The notes: a model not told the origin generated them from the sequence alone. Shown: positions 7,987 through 15,028, counted from the stretch's first letter. The stretch is 20,265 bases of DNA from VRUE01 sp040508545 (GCA_040508545.1 JBEVMR010000088.1:1-20265), one strand, 5' to 3'. Numbers and translations: made by a program.

Positions 7987-8694
7987 CTATGGGTGCGAGA
8001 TGCTGAGGGGTGTCGCGGTTCCTGCTGCGTTGTCACCCGACAATGTGACGTTGGCTTTGTAGGTTGCGGTCGTGGTGTGCGCTGCTCCGGGGCAACCGCC
8101 TTCGGATTTGTGCGACGCTGTGATGCCGGTGGCGGTCCCGCTGATCAGGATGTCGCCGGCTGTCGTATCAGTCGCGTGCAGACCCGTGATGCCTGTCTGC
8201 TGCGGGAATGTAATCGAACAGACTTTGTTGGTGTGCGCCGCGTCGGTGTACACTTCGAGGTGTATTTCGTCACCCGGGGTGGTGCACTCGACGTCGGCAG
8301 TGAGCCCGTATGTGTGCGTGCCACCTGTTGTCTGACCGAGGTGGAACACGAAGTCACAGGTTGTCGTTTTAACTGTGGCGGGCAGGAATCCTACTTTGCA
8401 GCTTTTGTATGTTGGAGCGACTGTGAATGTAGTCGATCCCGAGGGAACGGTCGTGTGCGGTGTTGCACCCAATGCGCCTCCGTGGAACGAGGAGTCCACG
8501 CATTTAGCGCCGGGAATACCGCCACCGAAATTGAATTCGTTTGCGCCTTCCCCGCCGATCTCTGTCCCTGTCAGTTTGAACGGACCGTCCGATGTGGCTG
8601 TCCCCTGCTGGGCAAACGCCGCCGATGCCGCGAATGCGCTCAGTGCGCAGGCCGCCATCAGGGCGAGCCCGAGGACTTTCAAATAGCGAGTCAT
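7987..8694 (-). CDS. Small secreted protein, copy 2 (235 aa, complete)
   Basis: Full-length paralog of the gene at 1-645. I chose ATG 8692-8694 because it begins the signal peptide MTRYLKVLGLALMAACALSA and has AAAGGGAGA just upstream. An in-frame ATG 16 codons earlier adds a charged stretch and has no support. Cleavage is likely at ASAAFA-QQ (about residue 28). The mature domain of about 205 residues is Thr/Gly-rich, with about eight Cys in conserved positions, an EFNFGGGIPGAKCVDSS block, and an ending PLSISHP. There are no membrane segments or sorting motif, so it is probably released or envelope-attached. Codon use is less GC-biased than the neighbours, which could mean acquired origin or selection for particular codons. 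It is followed by the hairpin at 7923-7960 and is probably monocistronic. Function unknown. Confidence 0.9.
   Translation of the reverse strand: MTRYLKVLGLALMAACALSAFAASAAFAQQGTATSDGPFKLTGTEIGGEGANEFNFGGGIPGAKCVDSSFHGGALGATPHTTVPSGSTTFTVAPTYKSCKVGFLPATVKTTTCDFVFHLGQTTGGTHTYGLTADVECTTPGDEIHLEVYTDAAHTNKVCSITFPQQTGITGLHATDTTAGDILISGTATGITASHKSEGGCPGAAHTTTATYKANVTLSGDNAAGTATPLSISHP
8050..8694. repeat. Direct repeat, right copy (partner 1-645)
   Basis: Same unit as 1-645, same orientation, about 95 % identical and gap-free. Similarity fades just upstream of the start codon, though the ribosome-binding region (CTCC, then T/C, then TTTCGG) is still recognisable. No transposase or target-site duplication is visible at the edges, so this is a gene duplication rather than a mobile element. 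Confidence 0.95.
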
Positions 8695-8847
8695 TGTCTC
8701 CCTTTCGGATTGGATTCCGCGCCGTGGCCCAGATAGGACCAAGCGCTGCCCCCATCTAGGGGCAGCTGATCCATAGCCCCTCTCGAGCGAATGCGCAAGG
8801 ATTTCCTGTGTAATTGGACGTTTGCTGTTCGCCGGCCGGGATTTTTC
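8695..8847. promoter_or_regulatory. Upstream region of secreted protein copy 2, with an 8-bp inverted repeat
   Basis: This gap must hold the promoter of copy 2. An exact inverted repeat, GCTGCCCC (8745-8752) and GGGGCAGC (8759-8766) with a 6-base spacer, could be an operator or leader hairpin. A weak minus-strand promoter, TTGCGC (8793-8798), 17 bases, TATGGA (8770-8775), lies just upstream of it, which would put the inverted repeat at the start of the transcript. I see no open frame with coding character here. Confidence 0.35.
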
Positions 8848-8871
8848 CCTGCAAAACGTGTGCGAGCGATC
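8848..8871. repeat. 24-base conserved intergenic element, copy B
   Basis: Partner of 759-782 (21 of 24 positions identical). It abuts and overlaps by a few bases the hairpin at 8869-8902, just as copy A abuts the palindrome at 786-807, so the element and a GC-rich hairpin form a recurring pair. Confidence 0.6.
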
Positions 8872-8902
8872 AGCGCGCGCGCAGATTGGCGCGCGTGCTG
8901 AT
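8869..8902 (-). terminator. Hairpin overlapping the end of the acyl operon
   Basis: Arms 8869-8882 and 8889-8902 pair over 14 positions with one G-T pair and a 6-base loop (AGATTG). It includes the TGA (8870-8872) and last codons of the hydrolase gene, so it is probably the operon terminator. Lack of a U-run keeps confidence moderate. Confidence 0.5.
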
Positions 8903-9637
8903 GCGCGCGATGCGGGTCACAAGCCGGTCGCCGACCTCGCTCTGGAGCCCGGGCTGGTCGAGGAGGTGCAGGGCCGCGTCCAGAACAACCTCGACTTCGA
9001 GCTCGCGATGGGCGTTCGGCCCGAGGCAACGCTGAAGCTCGGGAAGCTCGGAGTCGTCCCGCTCGCCGACGAGGGCCCAGACGGGGGCGTGGAGGAGAAC
9101 CCGCCGCGCGCATTCGACGACGAGTGGATCGACGGGGTCAACAGTGCCCGCGTCGACTCCGGCGTCGCCGGCTTCGAGCCGGCGCTCGATCGTGGCGAGG
9201 TCCTTGAGGTAAGGCACGACGAGGAAAGCTCCGGCGACCAAGCGCGGGTCGCGCCCCGCCAGCTCGATCGCCAATCGCGCCCCGGCGCATACGCCGGCGA
9301 ACACGAAGGGGGTGTCGTCGTCGACTCTCTCGCGCAGCCAGGCCGCGGCCTGCGCGGAGAGGCTCAGGTCGAGGTCATGCTTCCACCTCAGGCCACCTTT
9401 CCCCTCGCCGATCGGCAGGGTCTCTCCCTCGCGGGAGTAGTCGATGCGCAGCACGAGGACCCCTTCCCGAGCGAGGCGGCGGGAGGTGCGAGCCCAGAAG
9501 GAGTTGACCCCGGAGCGCGCCGGGCGGCCGTGGCCGCCGAGCAGCAGCATCGCGGCCTCCACTCCGCCCTCGGGCTCACTGACGATGCCGCCCACAGCGC
9601 CCTCCGCGGCGGGGATGAGAACGGGATGGTCAGTCAA
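8870..9637 (-). CDS. Alpha/beta hydrolase with Cys at the nucleophile elbow (255 aa), exosortase-hydrolase-1-like
   Basis: The start is TTG 9635-9637, sharing TTGA with the stop of the ligase gene; GAGG lies about 10 bases upstream. Upstream in-frame starts would run deep into the ligase gene. Alpha/beta-hydrolase features: oxyanion-type GGHG at 34-37, LRIDYSREGET at 63-73, nucleophile elbow GVCAGAR at 115-121 with Cys117 where Ser is usual, acid candidate in GERDD (191-195), and His224 in DAALHLL. From memory, exosortase A-associated hydrolase 1 has a similar GLCDGAS elbow. It is the last gene of the GT2-hydrolase-P450-ACP-ligase operon and may act as thioesterase or acyltransferase on the ACP-bound acyl chain. 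The substrate role is inferred; the fold is well supported. The protein is cytoplasmic, with no signal peptide. Confidence 0.82.
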   Translation of the reverse strand: MTDHPVLIPAAEGAVGGIVSEPEGGVEAAMLLLGGHGRPARSGVNSFWARTSRRLAREGVLVLRIDYSREGETLPIGEGKGGLRWKHDLDLSLSAQAAAWLRERVDDDTPFVFAGVCAGARLAIELAGRDPRLVAGAFLVVPYLKDLATIERRLEAGDAGVDAGTVDPVDPLVVECARRVLLHAPVWALVGERDDSELPELQRCLGPNAHRELEVEVVLDAALHLLDQPGLQSEVGDRLVTRIARISTRANLRAR

Positions 9638-11265
9638 GCTGGCACAGCCTCGAGGGTGCCGCTCAGGTAGCGCTCGCGCATCGTGGCGCGGCGCAGCTTG
9701 CCACTCGTCGTCTTGTCCACGGTCCCGGGGGCCAGGACGACGACCTCGCTCGGAGGGACGCCGACTGCATCGGCCCCGGCGTTCTTCACGGAGATCGCTA
9801 GGGCTCCCGGGTCGCCGTCCCCGACCGGCTCCACCAGCACCACAACCTCGTCGGTACCGGGCCGGGTGAACGCCACGCATCGCCCCGGGCGCACACCCTC
9901 GACCCGCCCCGCTGCCCACTCGAAGTCCTCCGGGTAGTAGTTGTCACCCATCACGATCACCATGTCCTTGACCCGCCCGGTCACATACAGCTGGCCGTCA
10001 GCCATGTAGCCGAGGTCGCCGGTGCGCAACCAGCCGTCGCGGAAAGGGTCGGGCGCGCCGGGGCCGACGTAGTGGCTCATCGTCGACGGCCCGCGCAGGA
10101 GGATCTCGCCCACGTGGCGCTCGGGCAGATCGCCCTCGCCCTCACCCTCACCGCCTGGGCCGTGGATCCGCAGCTCCATCTTCGGCGCGCCACAGGCGAC
10201 CAGAAGTCGCGAGGGACCGCGCCCGGCCGGTGCCGCAACACCGTCGGTGGCCAGCGCGTCGATCGAGATGCGCTCGCGCCGCAGGCCCGACCCGGGCGCC
10301 GAGTAGGTCACCGCGAGGGCGACCTCGGCCATGCCGTAGCTGGAACCCAGCGCCTCCGGACGCAGGTTGAGGCGGGTCTCCGCTTCGGAAAGCTGCCGGA
10401 GCACGTTCGGATCGACCCCCTCGGCGGCGAAACGAACCGCTTCGAGGGCCCCCAGGTCGACCCGCTCGCTACGCCGTGCGAGTGCGCTGAGCGCGTTGCC
10501 CAGCCCGGACGCCGGCGTGATCGTCTGCGCGACACGAGTCCGCGCCGCGAGCCGCAGCCACTCGGCCGGATCGCGGGCGAAGCGCTCGGTGGGCAAGTGA
10601 TGGCTGGTCAGGCCCCAGACCGCGGCCGGCAGCACGTTGAGGAACAAACCAAGGTCGTGGAAGAAGGGCACCCATCCGATCGAGTCGCGGTAGCCGTCGC
10701 CGTTGACGATCAGTTCGTCGAGGATCTCGGCCTGGGCCATCGCCGCGGCGTGGGTGACGAGCGCTCCGCGCGGGGTGGAGGTGCTTCCAGAGGTGAACTG
10801 GATCACCGCGGCGTTGGCCGGGGCGGGCGCCACGGGCTCCTCGGCACTGGTCTCCCCCGCGCCGTCCCAGGAGACCCCCACCCCGTCCGGGAGCAGCGAG
10901 GCGAGGGTCGGGTCGGCGAGGGCCAAGCGACACCCCGCCACCGAGAGGAGCGAGTCCAGCTGCTCCCTGAAGGCGGCGGGATCGCGAACCCGCAGCCGCT
11001 TTTGCACCGGCACCAGCACGGCGCCAGCGAGCCAGATCGAGAACGCCGAGACGACCCACTCGGGCCTGTTAGGCCCGAGCACGGCGACCGCGTCGCCCGG
11101 CTCGACGCCGAGCGCGAGAAGGCGCTTGGCCCCCAAACGCGCCCGCTCCGCCAGCTCGGCGCAGGACAGCCGGACGATCCCGTCCTCGAGGTGGAAGACG
11201 TACTCGCCCTCGCCGCGATCGACGGTGGCGAGAAGCGCCTCCGAGATGGTCGCGCCGCGGATCAC
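9634..11265 (-). CDS. Fatty acyl-AMP ligase-like adenylating enzyme (543 aa)
   Basis: AMP-forming ligase: activates a carboxylic acid with ATP to acyl-AMP for transfer to a thiol. Motifs: P-loop FTSGSTSTPRG (157-167), WVPFFHDLGL (198-207) resembling the WLPxxHDMGL block of fatty acyl-AMP ligases, GSSYGMAEVAL (307-317), TGDLGY (415-420), GRVKDMVIVMGDNYYPEDFE (430-449) with the YPxD phrase typical of that family, and C-terminal TSGKLRR with catalytic Lys523. Length is close to the family norm of 550-600. The start is GTG 11263-11265, overlapping the ACP stop as GTGA, so the two genes are coupled. The partner thiol is therefore most likely the ACP encoded just upstream, not CoA. Exosortase A loci carry a similar acyl-CoA-ligase-type gene. 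Chain length and exact substrate cannot be read from the sequence. Confidence 0.9.
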   Translation of the reverse strand: MIRGATISEALLATVDRGEGEYVFHLEDGIVRLSCAELAERARLGAKRLLALGVEPGDAVAVLGPNRPEWVVSAFSIWLAGAVLVPVQKRLRVRDPAAFREQLDSLLSVAGCRLALADPTLASLLPDGVGVSWDGAGETSAEEPVAPAPANAAVIQFTSGSTSTPRGALVTHAAAMAQAEILDELIVNGDGYRDSIGWVPFFHDLGLFLNVLPAAVWGLTSHHLPTERFARDPAEWLRLAARTRVAQTITPASGLGNALSALARRSERVDLGALEAVRFAAEGVDPNVLRQLSEAETRLNLRPEALGSSYGMAEVALAVTYSAPGSGLRRERISIDALATDGVAAPAGRGPSRLLVACGAPKMELRIHGPGGEGEGEGDLPERHVGEILLRGPSTMSHYVGPGAPDPFRDGWLRTGDLGYMADGQLYVTGRVKDMVIVMGDNYYPEDFEWAAGRVEGVRPGRCVAFTRPGTDEVVVLVEPVGDGDPGALAISVKNAGADAVGVPPSEVVVLAPGTVDKTTSGKLRRATMRERYLSGTLEAVPA

Positions 11266-11510
11266 CGCACCCCCGCCAGCTTCGACTCGACGAAGGCCGC
11301 CAGAGCGGGCACGCTGGCGAAGTTCTCCCGGTTTATCTCCTCGTCGACGAGCCGCACGCCGAAGTCCTCGCCGATGTAGTCGACGAGCTGCTCGACGCCG
11401 AGCGAGTCGATCGCGTCGGTCACCAGCGGATCCCTCCCGTCGTGGCCCTCGTCGAGCAGCTCTTCGACGATGAAGCGCCGCAGATTGCGCTCGACCCCTT
11501 GCATCCCCAT
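11262..11510 (-). CDS. Acyl carrier protein (82 aa)
   Basis: Small acidic helical protein with the 4'-phosphopantetheine site AIDSLGVEQLVDYI; Ser36 in DSLG is the attachment point. The rest fits an ACP: helix I RRFIVEELLD, helix III region FGVRLVDEEIN, and helix IV VPALAAFVESKL. I chose ATG 11508-11510; an ATG two codons later (11504) is equally possible, and neither has a strong ribosome-binding site. The longer open frame upstream overlaps the P450 gene and is not ACP-like. The gene follows the P450 after 73 bases, the largest gap in the operon, and overlaps the ligase start by GTGA. Expected role: carries the acyl group made by the ligase to the P450 and hydrolases. A phosphopantetheinyl transferase is not in the window. 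Confidence 0.9.
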   Translation of the reverse strand: MGMQGVERNLRRFIVEELLDEGHDGRDPLVTDAIDSLGVEQLVDYIGEDFGVRLVDEEINRENFASVPALAAFVESKLAGVR

Positions 11511-11583
11511 GTCTGCCAAGGAGACTAGCAACGGCCCGGTTCGATCCGTGTGAGTACCACTTGGATACCCAGTGCGTATTCGC
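11511..11583 (-). other. 73-base gap between P450 and ACP genes
   Basis: The only sizeable gap inside the operon. It holds an imperfect inverted repeat near 11561-11577 (CACTTGG, ATA, CCCAGTG; one mismatch). No convincing -35/-10 pair is seen. It could host an internal promoter or processing site that uncouples ACP-ligase-hydrolase expression from the upstream genes. Confidence 0.3.
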
Positions 11584-12804
11584 CTACCTCGGCTCGAATG
11601 CGACACGGCCACCCCGCTCAGGCACCAGGATGTTGCCCCGAGCACGCATCGTTTCCGGCGCGCCGCCCGCCGCTCGCGGGACCATCCGCGAGAGCAGAGC
11701 GGAGAGGACGATGCGCATCTCCAACATGGCGAAGCTGGCGCCGACACAGCGCCTCACTCCACCGCCAAAGGGAATCCATGTATAGGTGCCGGGCTGTTCC
11801 TCCAGGAAGCGATCGGGGAGGAACGCCATCGGCTCGGGGTACAGGTCGGGGCGGTGGTGGATCAGGAGCGCGCTGACGGCGAGCACCGTGTCCTCGGGCA
11901 CCCGGCGCTCGCCGAGCCGAAAGGGCCGCTCGACGAGCCGGGCGGACATCGGCACCGCGGGGCGCAATCGCAGCGTCTCCCGGATGACCGCTTCGGAGTA
12001 GGCGCCGCCACCGCCCGCTGCCTCGGCGGCGGCGGCCGCGAGCGCCTCGGGCGAGCGGGCGAGGTGCTGCAGCGCCCAGCTGAGTGAGGCGGCAGTGGTC
12101 TCCGACCCGGCGAGGACCAGCGTGATCAGCTCGTCGCGAACCTCGGGGGCCGAGAGCGGCGAGCCGTTCTCGTGGGTCACGTCGAGGAGGAAGGAGAGAA
12201 CGTCGTTGCCCGGCGGGCCGGAGCGGCGGCGGCGACGGGCGATCCCCTTGTCGACGAGATCTTCGGCGCGCCGGATCTCGCGCGCGGAATCGGCATCGCC
12301 GGGGCCGCTTGGGCTCGCGGACGGCAGCGCCCGCAGCGCATCCAGCATCGGCCCGTCGCCCTTCCCCCTGCTCTCGCCAAACGCCGCGTCGAGAACGACG
12401 TCAAGCGCCAGCGCCCGCAGCAGCGGCAACGTCGCCACCGACTTGCCCAGCGGCCAGCGATCGAGGTGCTCTTCTGCCCGCGCCCGCATCGCCGCCGCCT
12501 GGTGGGCCAACCGGCCGCCGTGCAGGGGGGGAAGCAGCCGCCGCCGGTGATTCATATGGCGCTCGCCGTCGAGCAGGATCAACGAGTCGTCGCCGAGCAG
12601 CCAGCCGATCACCCGCCGGTTGCCCTCGCCCGCACGCAGAATCTCGGGCGGAGCGCTGAAGACCTGCCTCGCTGCCTCGGGCTCGCCAACGACCAGCACC
12701 CGCTGCCCGCCGATTGAGCGCAGCGCGAATACGTCGCCGTATCGCTCGCGCATCCTCAGCAGGTAGGCGAGTGGGCCGCTCGCCTCCTTCCGCTCGTCCG
12801 CCAC
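11584..12804 (-). CDS. Cytochrome P450, soluble, CYP135/CYP138-like (406 aa)
   Basis: Heme-thiolate monooxygenase. Visible signatures: I-helix LAGSETTAASL with the oxygen-activating AGxETT at 232-237, ExxR as ETLR at 276-279, the heme loop FGGGVRRCVG at 346-355 with Cys353 as iron ligand, and FLPDRFLEE (328-336) before it. The start is GTG 12802-12804. AAGGA, overlapping the stop codon of the preceding gene, lies 8 bases upstream, and the resulting length is typical; a longer open frame upstream is antisense-like noise. There is no membrane anchor, so it is cytoplasmic and would use ferredoxin/reductase partners not encoded here. From memory, YTWIPFGGGVRRC resembles mycobacterial CYP135/CYP138. 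Sitting 73 bases upstream of the ACP gene, it may oxidise an acyl chain held on ACP, as the biotin-pathway P450 BioI does. The gene is certain; the substrate is inferred. Confidence 0.93.
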   Translation of the reverse strand: MADERKEASGPLAYLLRMRERYGDVFALRSIGGQRVLVVGEPEAARQVFSAPPEILRAGEGNRRVIGWLLGDDSLILLDGERHMNHRRRLLPPLHGGRLAHQAAAMRARAEEHLDRWPLGKSVATLPLLRALALDVVLDAAFGESRGKGDGPMLDALRALPSASPSGPGDADSAREIRRAEDLVDKGIARRRRRSGPPGNDVLSFLLDVTHENGSPLSAPEVRDELITLVLAGSETTAASLSWALQHLARSPEALAAAAAEAAGGGGAYSEAVIRETLRLRPAVPMSARLVERPFRLGERRVPEDTVLAVSALLIHHRPDLYPEPMAFLPDRFLEEQPGTYTWIPFGGGVRRCVGASFAMLEMRIVLSALLSRMVPRAAGGAPETMRARGNILVPERGGRVAFEPR

Positions 12805-12815
12805 GCCCCCTGTCC

Positions 12816-13622
12816 TTACTCGTCCCCGCTGCGCCGCTCGAGCCAGGCGACCGTCGCCGCGGCGAGTCGGGGATGGTTCTGGGCGCCGAAGCGCCAGGCT
12901 CCGGGGACCTCGATCCGCTCGAAGCGCGCGGGCGCCAGGTCGGGCCCGTCCGGCGCCTCGTGGCGGATCACCGCGCCCTCGCCGGTGAAAGCAGAGAGGG
13001 CCGCCTCGACCGCTGCGTCCGCGGCCCCGCCGTGCTCGGCGATCCGCCGCGGCACCGGGTAGCCGTAGGCCATCCCGGGAACCTTCCCCGCATGCATCAT
13101 CTCCCGCGGCGAGGAGCCCGGGGCGAGCGGCCGGCGGCTCGAGGCCAACCGCTTGAAGTACGCCCCTGGCTGCAGCTCCGGCTGCACGAAGAGGAGCGGC
13201 CCCGCACCCGCCTGCTGCCGCGCCAGGCAGGCGATCGAAGCGCCGAGGACGAAGCCGGCGAGGATCCACTCGACGTCTGGACAGCGGCGCGAGCCCTCGG
13301 CAAGGGCGTCGACCGCCCCCTGGCTCAACTCCTCCAAGCCGACGGCGGCGGGGTCGCCGCAGCTGTCGCCGTGGCCGGGATGATGAAAGACGAGGCCGGC
13401 GCCCCCCAGCTTCGCCATCCCGATCGCCGCCGAGCGCAGCAACGGCTCGGTGCGGTCGGCCTCGACCCCCCAGGAGCCGCAGGCGAGGAGGCCGAGCGGG
13501 CGGGTCACCCCGGCGCTCGCGTAGAGCGAGCCGTACAGCTCGACGCCGCCGGACGCGAAGAAGAAGACCTCGCGCCGCAGGCCATCGCCGCTCCACGTGC
13601 TCGCCTCCGCCCAGCCGCTCAT
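12816..13622 (-). CDS. Alpha/beta-hydrolase-fold protein lacking the nucleophile (268 aa), exosortase-hydrolase-2-like
   Basis: Overall an alpha/beta-hydrolase: FFFASGGVELYGSLY start strands, LLACGSWG (45-52) at the oxyanion position, VFHHPGHGDSCGD (78-90), the nucleophile-elbow strand WILAGFVLGASIACL, LLFVQPELQPGAYFKRL (143-159), and a C-terminal QNHPRL with His250. At the elbow the usual G-x-S-x-G reads G-F-V-L-G (123-127), so Val125 replaces the catalytic Ser and no hydrolysis by the standard mechanism is expected. From memory, exosortase A-associated hydrolase 2 also has a non-Ser elbow (GLRLGA) followed by a WQP phrase, which matches this pattern. ATG 13620-13622 overlaps the GT2 stop as ATGA; TAA overlaps the P450 ribosome-binding site. 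Likely a binding or structural partner of the Cys hydrolase or ACP. Confidence 0.75.
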   Translation of the reverse strand: MSGWAEASTWSGDGLRREVFFFASGGVELYGSLYASAGVTRPLGLLACGSWGVEADRTEPLLRSAAIGMAKLGGAGLVFHHPGHGDSCGDPAAVGLEELSQGAVDALAEGSRRCPDVEWILAGFVLGASIACLARQQAGAGPLLFVQPELQPGAYFKRLASSRRPLAPGSSPREMMHAGKVPGMAYGYPVPRRIAEHGGAADAAVEAALSAFTGEGAVIRHEAPDGPDLAPARFERIEVPGAWRFGAQNHPRLAAATVAWLERRSGDE

Positions 13623-15028
13623 CGCACGGGCGCCGCATGCGGCGCGGCCGTGCCGTCGATGCGGGTCGCGAAACCGACCGCCTCCGCCCTGGCCACGATC
13701 GCCGAGACCAGGGCCGAGGCCGATGCCTCGTTCCTAGCGGCGGGCGCGTTGAGAACCAGGTCGTAGCGGCGGCGCTCGGCCTGGGCGACGGCATCGTTGC
13801 GACCGGTGCACAAGAGGACGTTGAGCTGGGCGGGCTTGGGCACGTAGCGGCAGCGGCGCCTGACGTGAACCGCCACGTCGTAGTCGAGGCCGGCGAGGCT
13901 CTCCACCTCCTCACCGCGCAGGGTCAGGCAGCGGTGGCCGCGGCGGCGCAGCTCTCGCCGCAGCTCGCCCAGCAGGGCCTCGTCCTCGGTGTGCGGCGCG
14001 GCAGCAGCAAGGCAGAAGCCGAGCTTCTCCCACTCGGCGCTGGTCGAGGTGGGGCTCGGACCGGGGTCTCCGGGCTCGGCCCAGAGGCCGCCCCCCCGAA
14101 GCCGGTCGAGCTCGAGCTCGCGGCGCACCCGCGGGCCCCAGCGCTCCATGAAGAGGCGGCGGTTGCCGTGCAGCCAGGCGGCGAGCTGGGCGCGGTCGAC
14201 CGTCTTCAGGGTCGAGCCCGGCGGGTGGATCAGGATCGAACGGCCGCTGCACGCGGGCGGCAGCCCCCGCTCGCGCAGCTTCAGCGACAGGTCGAGATCC
14301 TCCGGCCCGTACCAGTAGCCGCTGGTGAAGCCGCCGACCTGCTCGAAGCGACGGCGCTCGATCAGCAGGCAGGCGGCGATCACGGCCATCGGCCAGGCGT
14401 CCTCACCAAGGATCTCGCCGAGCGGGTCGGCGTGCTGGTCGCGGTAGCCGGGCGCCAGCAGGCCTCCCAGGTCGCGCAGCCAGAGCCCGCGCTGCTGCAC
14501 GGCGTACCCGTGCGAAGCGCCGGCATCGTCGCTCGGCTCGACGAGCGTCGGCCCCACAGCCCCCGCGCCGGACTCCCCCAGGCAGGCGACCAGCTCACGC
14601 AGCCAGCCTCGCTCGAAAGGCACGGCGTCGTTGTTGAGGAAGAGCAGCAGCTCACCGCTCGCTGCCTCGGCACCCTGGTTGCAGGTGTCGGCGAAGCTCT
14701 CGTTGTGGACATTGGCGAGGATCGAGATCGGGAAGGGCGCCTCGACAGCCCGGAGGAAGTCGACCGAGTCATCAGAGGAGGCGTTGTCGACGACGATCAG
14801 CTCGAGCGCGGGGTAATCGGTGCTCTCAGTGAGGCCCTGAAGCAACCGCCGCAAGTGCTCGGCGCCATCGCGGTTGGGGACGACGATCGAGACCAACGGC
14901 CAGGTAGGCTGCTGCGGCGCCGGGCCGAGGCGGCGCCGGATCTCGGCGGCAAACGCAACCGGATCGCGCCCGCCGCCCGCGGCATCGCGAGGCTCAGCTA
15001 CCCCCAAAGCCCGGCCGACAGACCTCAT
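13619..15028 (-). CDS. Glycosyltransferase family 2 with a C-terminal GT-B-like extension (469 aa)
   Basis: GT-A fold, inverting sugar transfer from a nucleotide sugar. Motifs: PLVSIVVPNRDG at 44-55, LIVVDNASSDDSVDFL (77-92), FLNNDAVPFERGWL (130-143) with the NND metal/nucleotide site, and GPEDLDLSLKLRERG (241-255) with the catalytic-base region. After about residue 330 comes a second segment (LDYDVAVHVRRR, YVPKPAQLNVLL, RRYDLVLNAP). It resembles the N-terminal half of a GT-B transferase without a full nucleotide-binding half. I chose ATG 15026-15028; the longer frame adds an unlikely N-terminus, though no strong ribosome-binding site marks either. First gene of the acyl operon, divergent from the GT-D gene. 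It may build the glycan that receives the acyl group. Confidence 0.88.
   Translation of the reverse strand: MRSVGRALGVAEPRDAAGGGRDPVAFAAEIRRRLGPAPQQPTWPLVSIVVPNRDGAEHLRRLLQGLTESTDYPALELIVVDNASSDDSVDFLRAVEAPFPISILANVHNESFADTCNQGAEAASGELLLFLNNDAVPFERGWLRELVACLGESGAGAVGPTLVEPSDDAGASHGYAVQQRGLWLRDLGGLLAPGYRDQHADPLGEILGEDAWPMAVIAACLLIERRRFEQVGGFTSGYWYGPEDLDLSLKLRERGLPPACSGRSILIHPPGSTLKTVDRAQLAAWLHGNRRLFMERWGPRVRRELELDRLRGGGLWAEPGDPGPSPTSTSAEWEKLGFCLAAAAPHTEDEALLGELRRELRRRGHRCLTLRGEEVESLAGLDYDVAVHVRRRCRYVPKPAQLNVLLCTGRNDAVAQAERRRYDLVLNAPAARNEASASALVSAIVARAEAVGFATRIDGTAAPHAAPVR

Noticed and set aside
1..8694. Composite transposon formed by the two direct repeats
   Set aside because: The repeats are coding genes without terminal inverted repeats, transposase or target duplications.
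7993..8736. Long open plus-strand frame opposite secreted protein copy 2 (and a matching one at 127-627)
   Set aside because: It is antisense to a gene with a signal peptide and ribosome-binding site; the product is Cys/Arg-rich without recognisable domains, and it recurs only because the DNA is duplicated.
8831..8850. GCCGGCCGGG followed by a T-run on the plus strand as an intrinsic terminator
   Set aside because: The palindrome is too short for a hairpin with a loop, and no plus-strand gene ends here.
11538..11547. GGTTCGATCC, like a tRNA T-arm
   Set aside because: No acceptor stem, anticodon arm or 3' CCA context around it in the 73-base gap; chance match.
12805..13914. N-terminal extension of the P450 by 370 codons
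   Set aside because: Overlaps the hydrolase and GT2 genes in another frame and has no domain; GTG 12804 gives a normal P450 length with a good ribosome-binding site.
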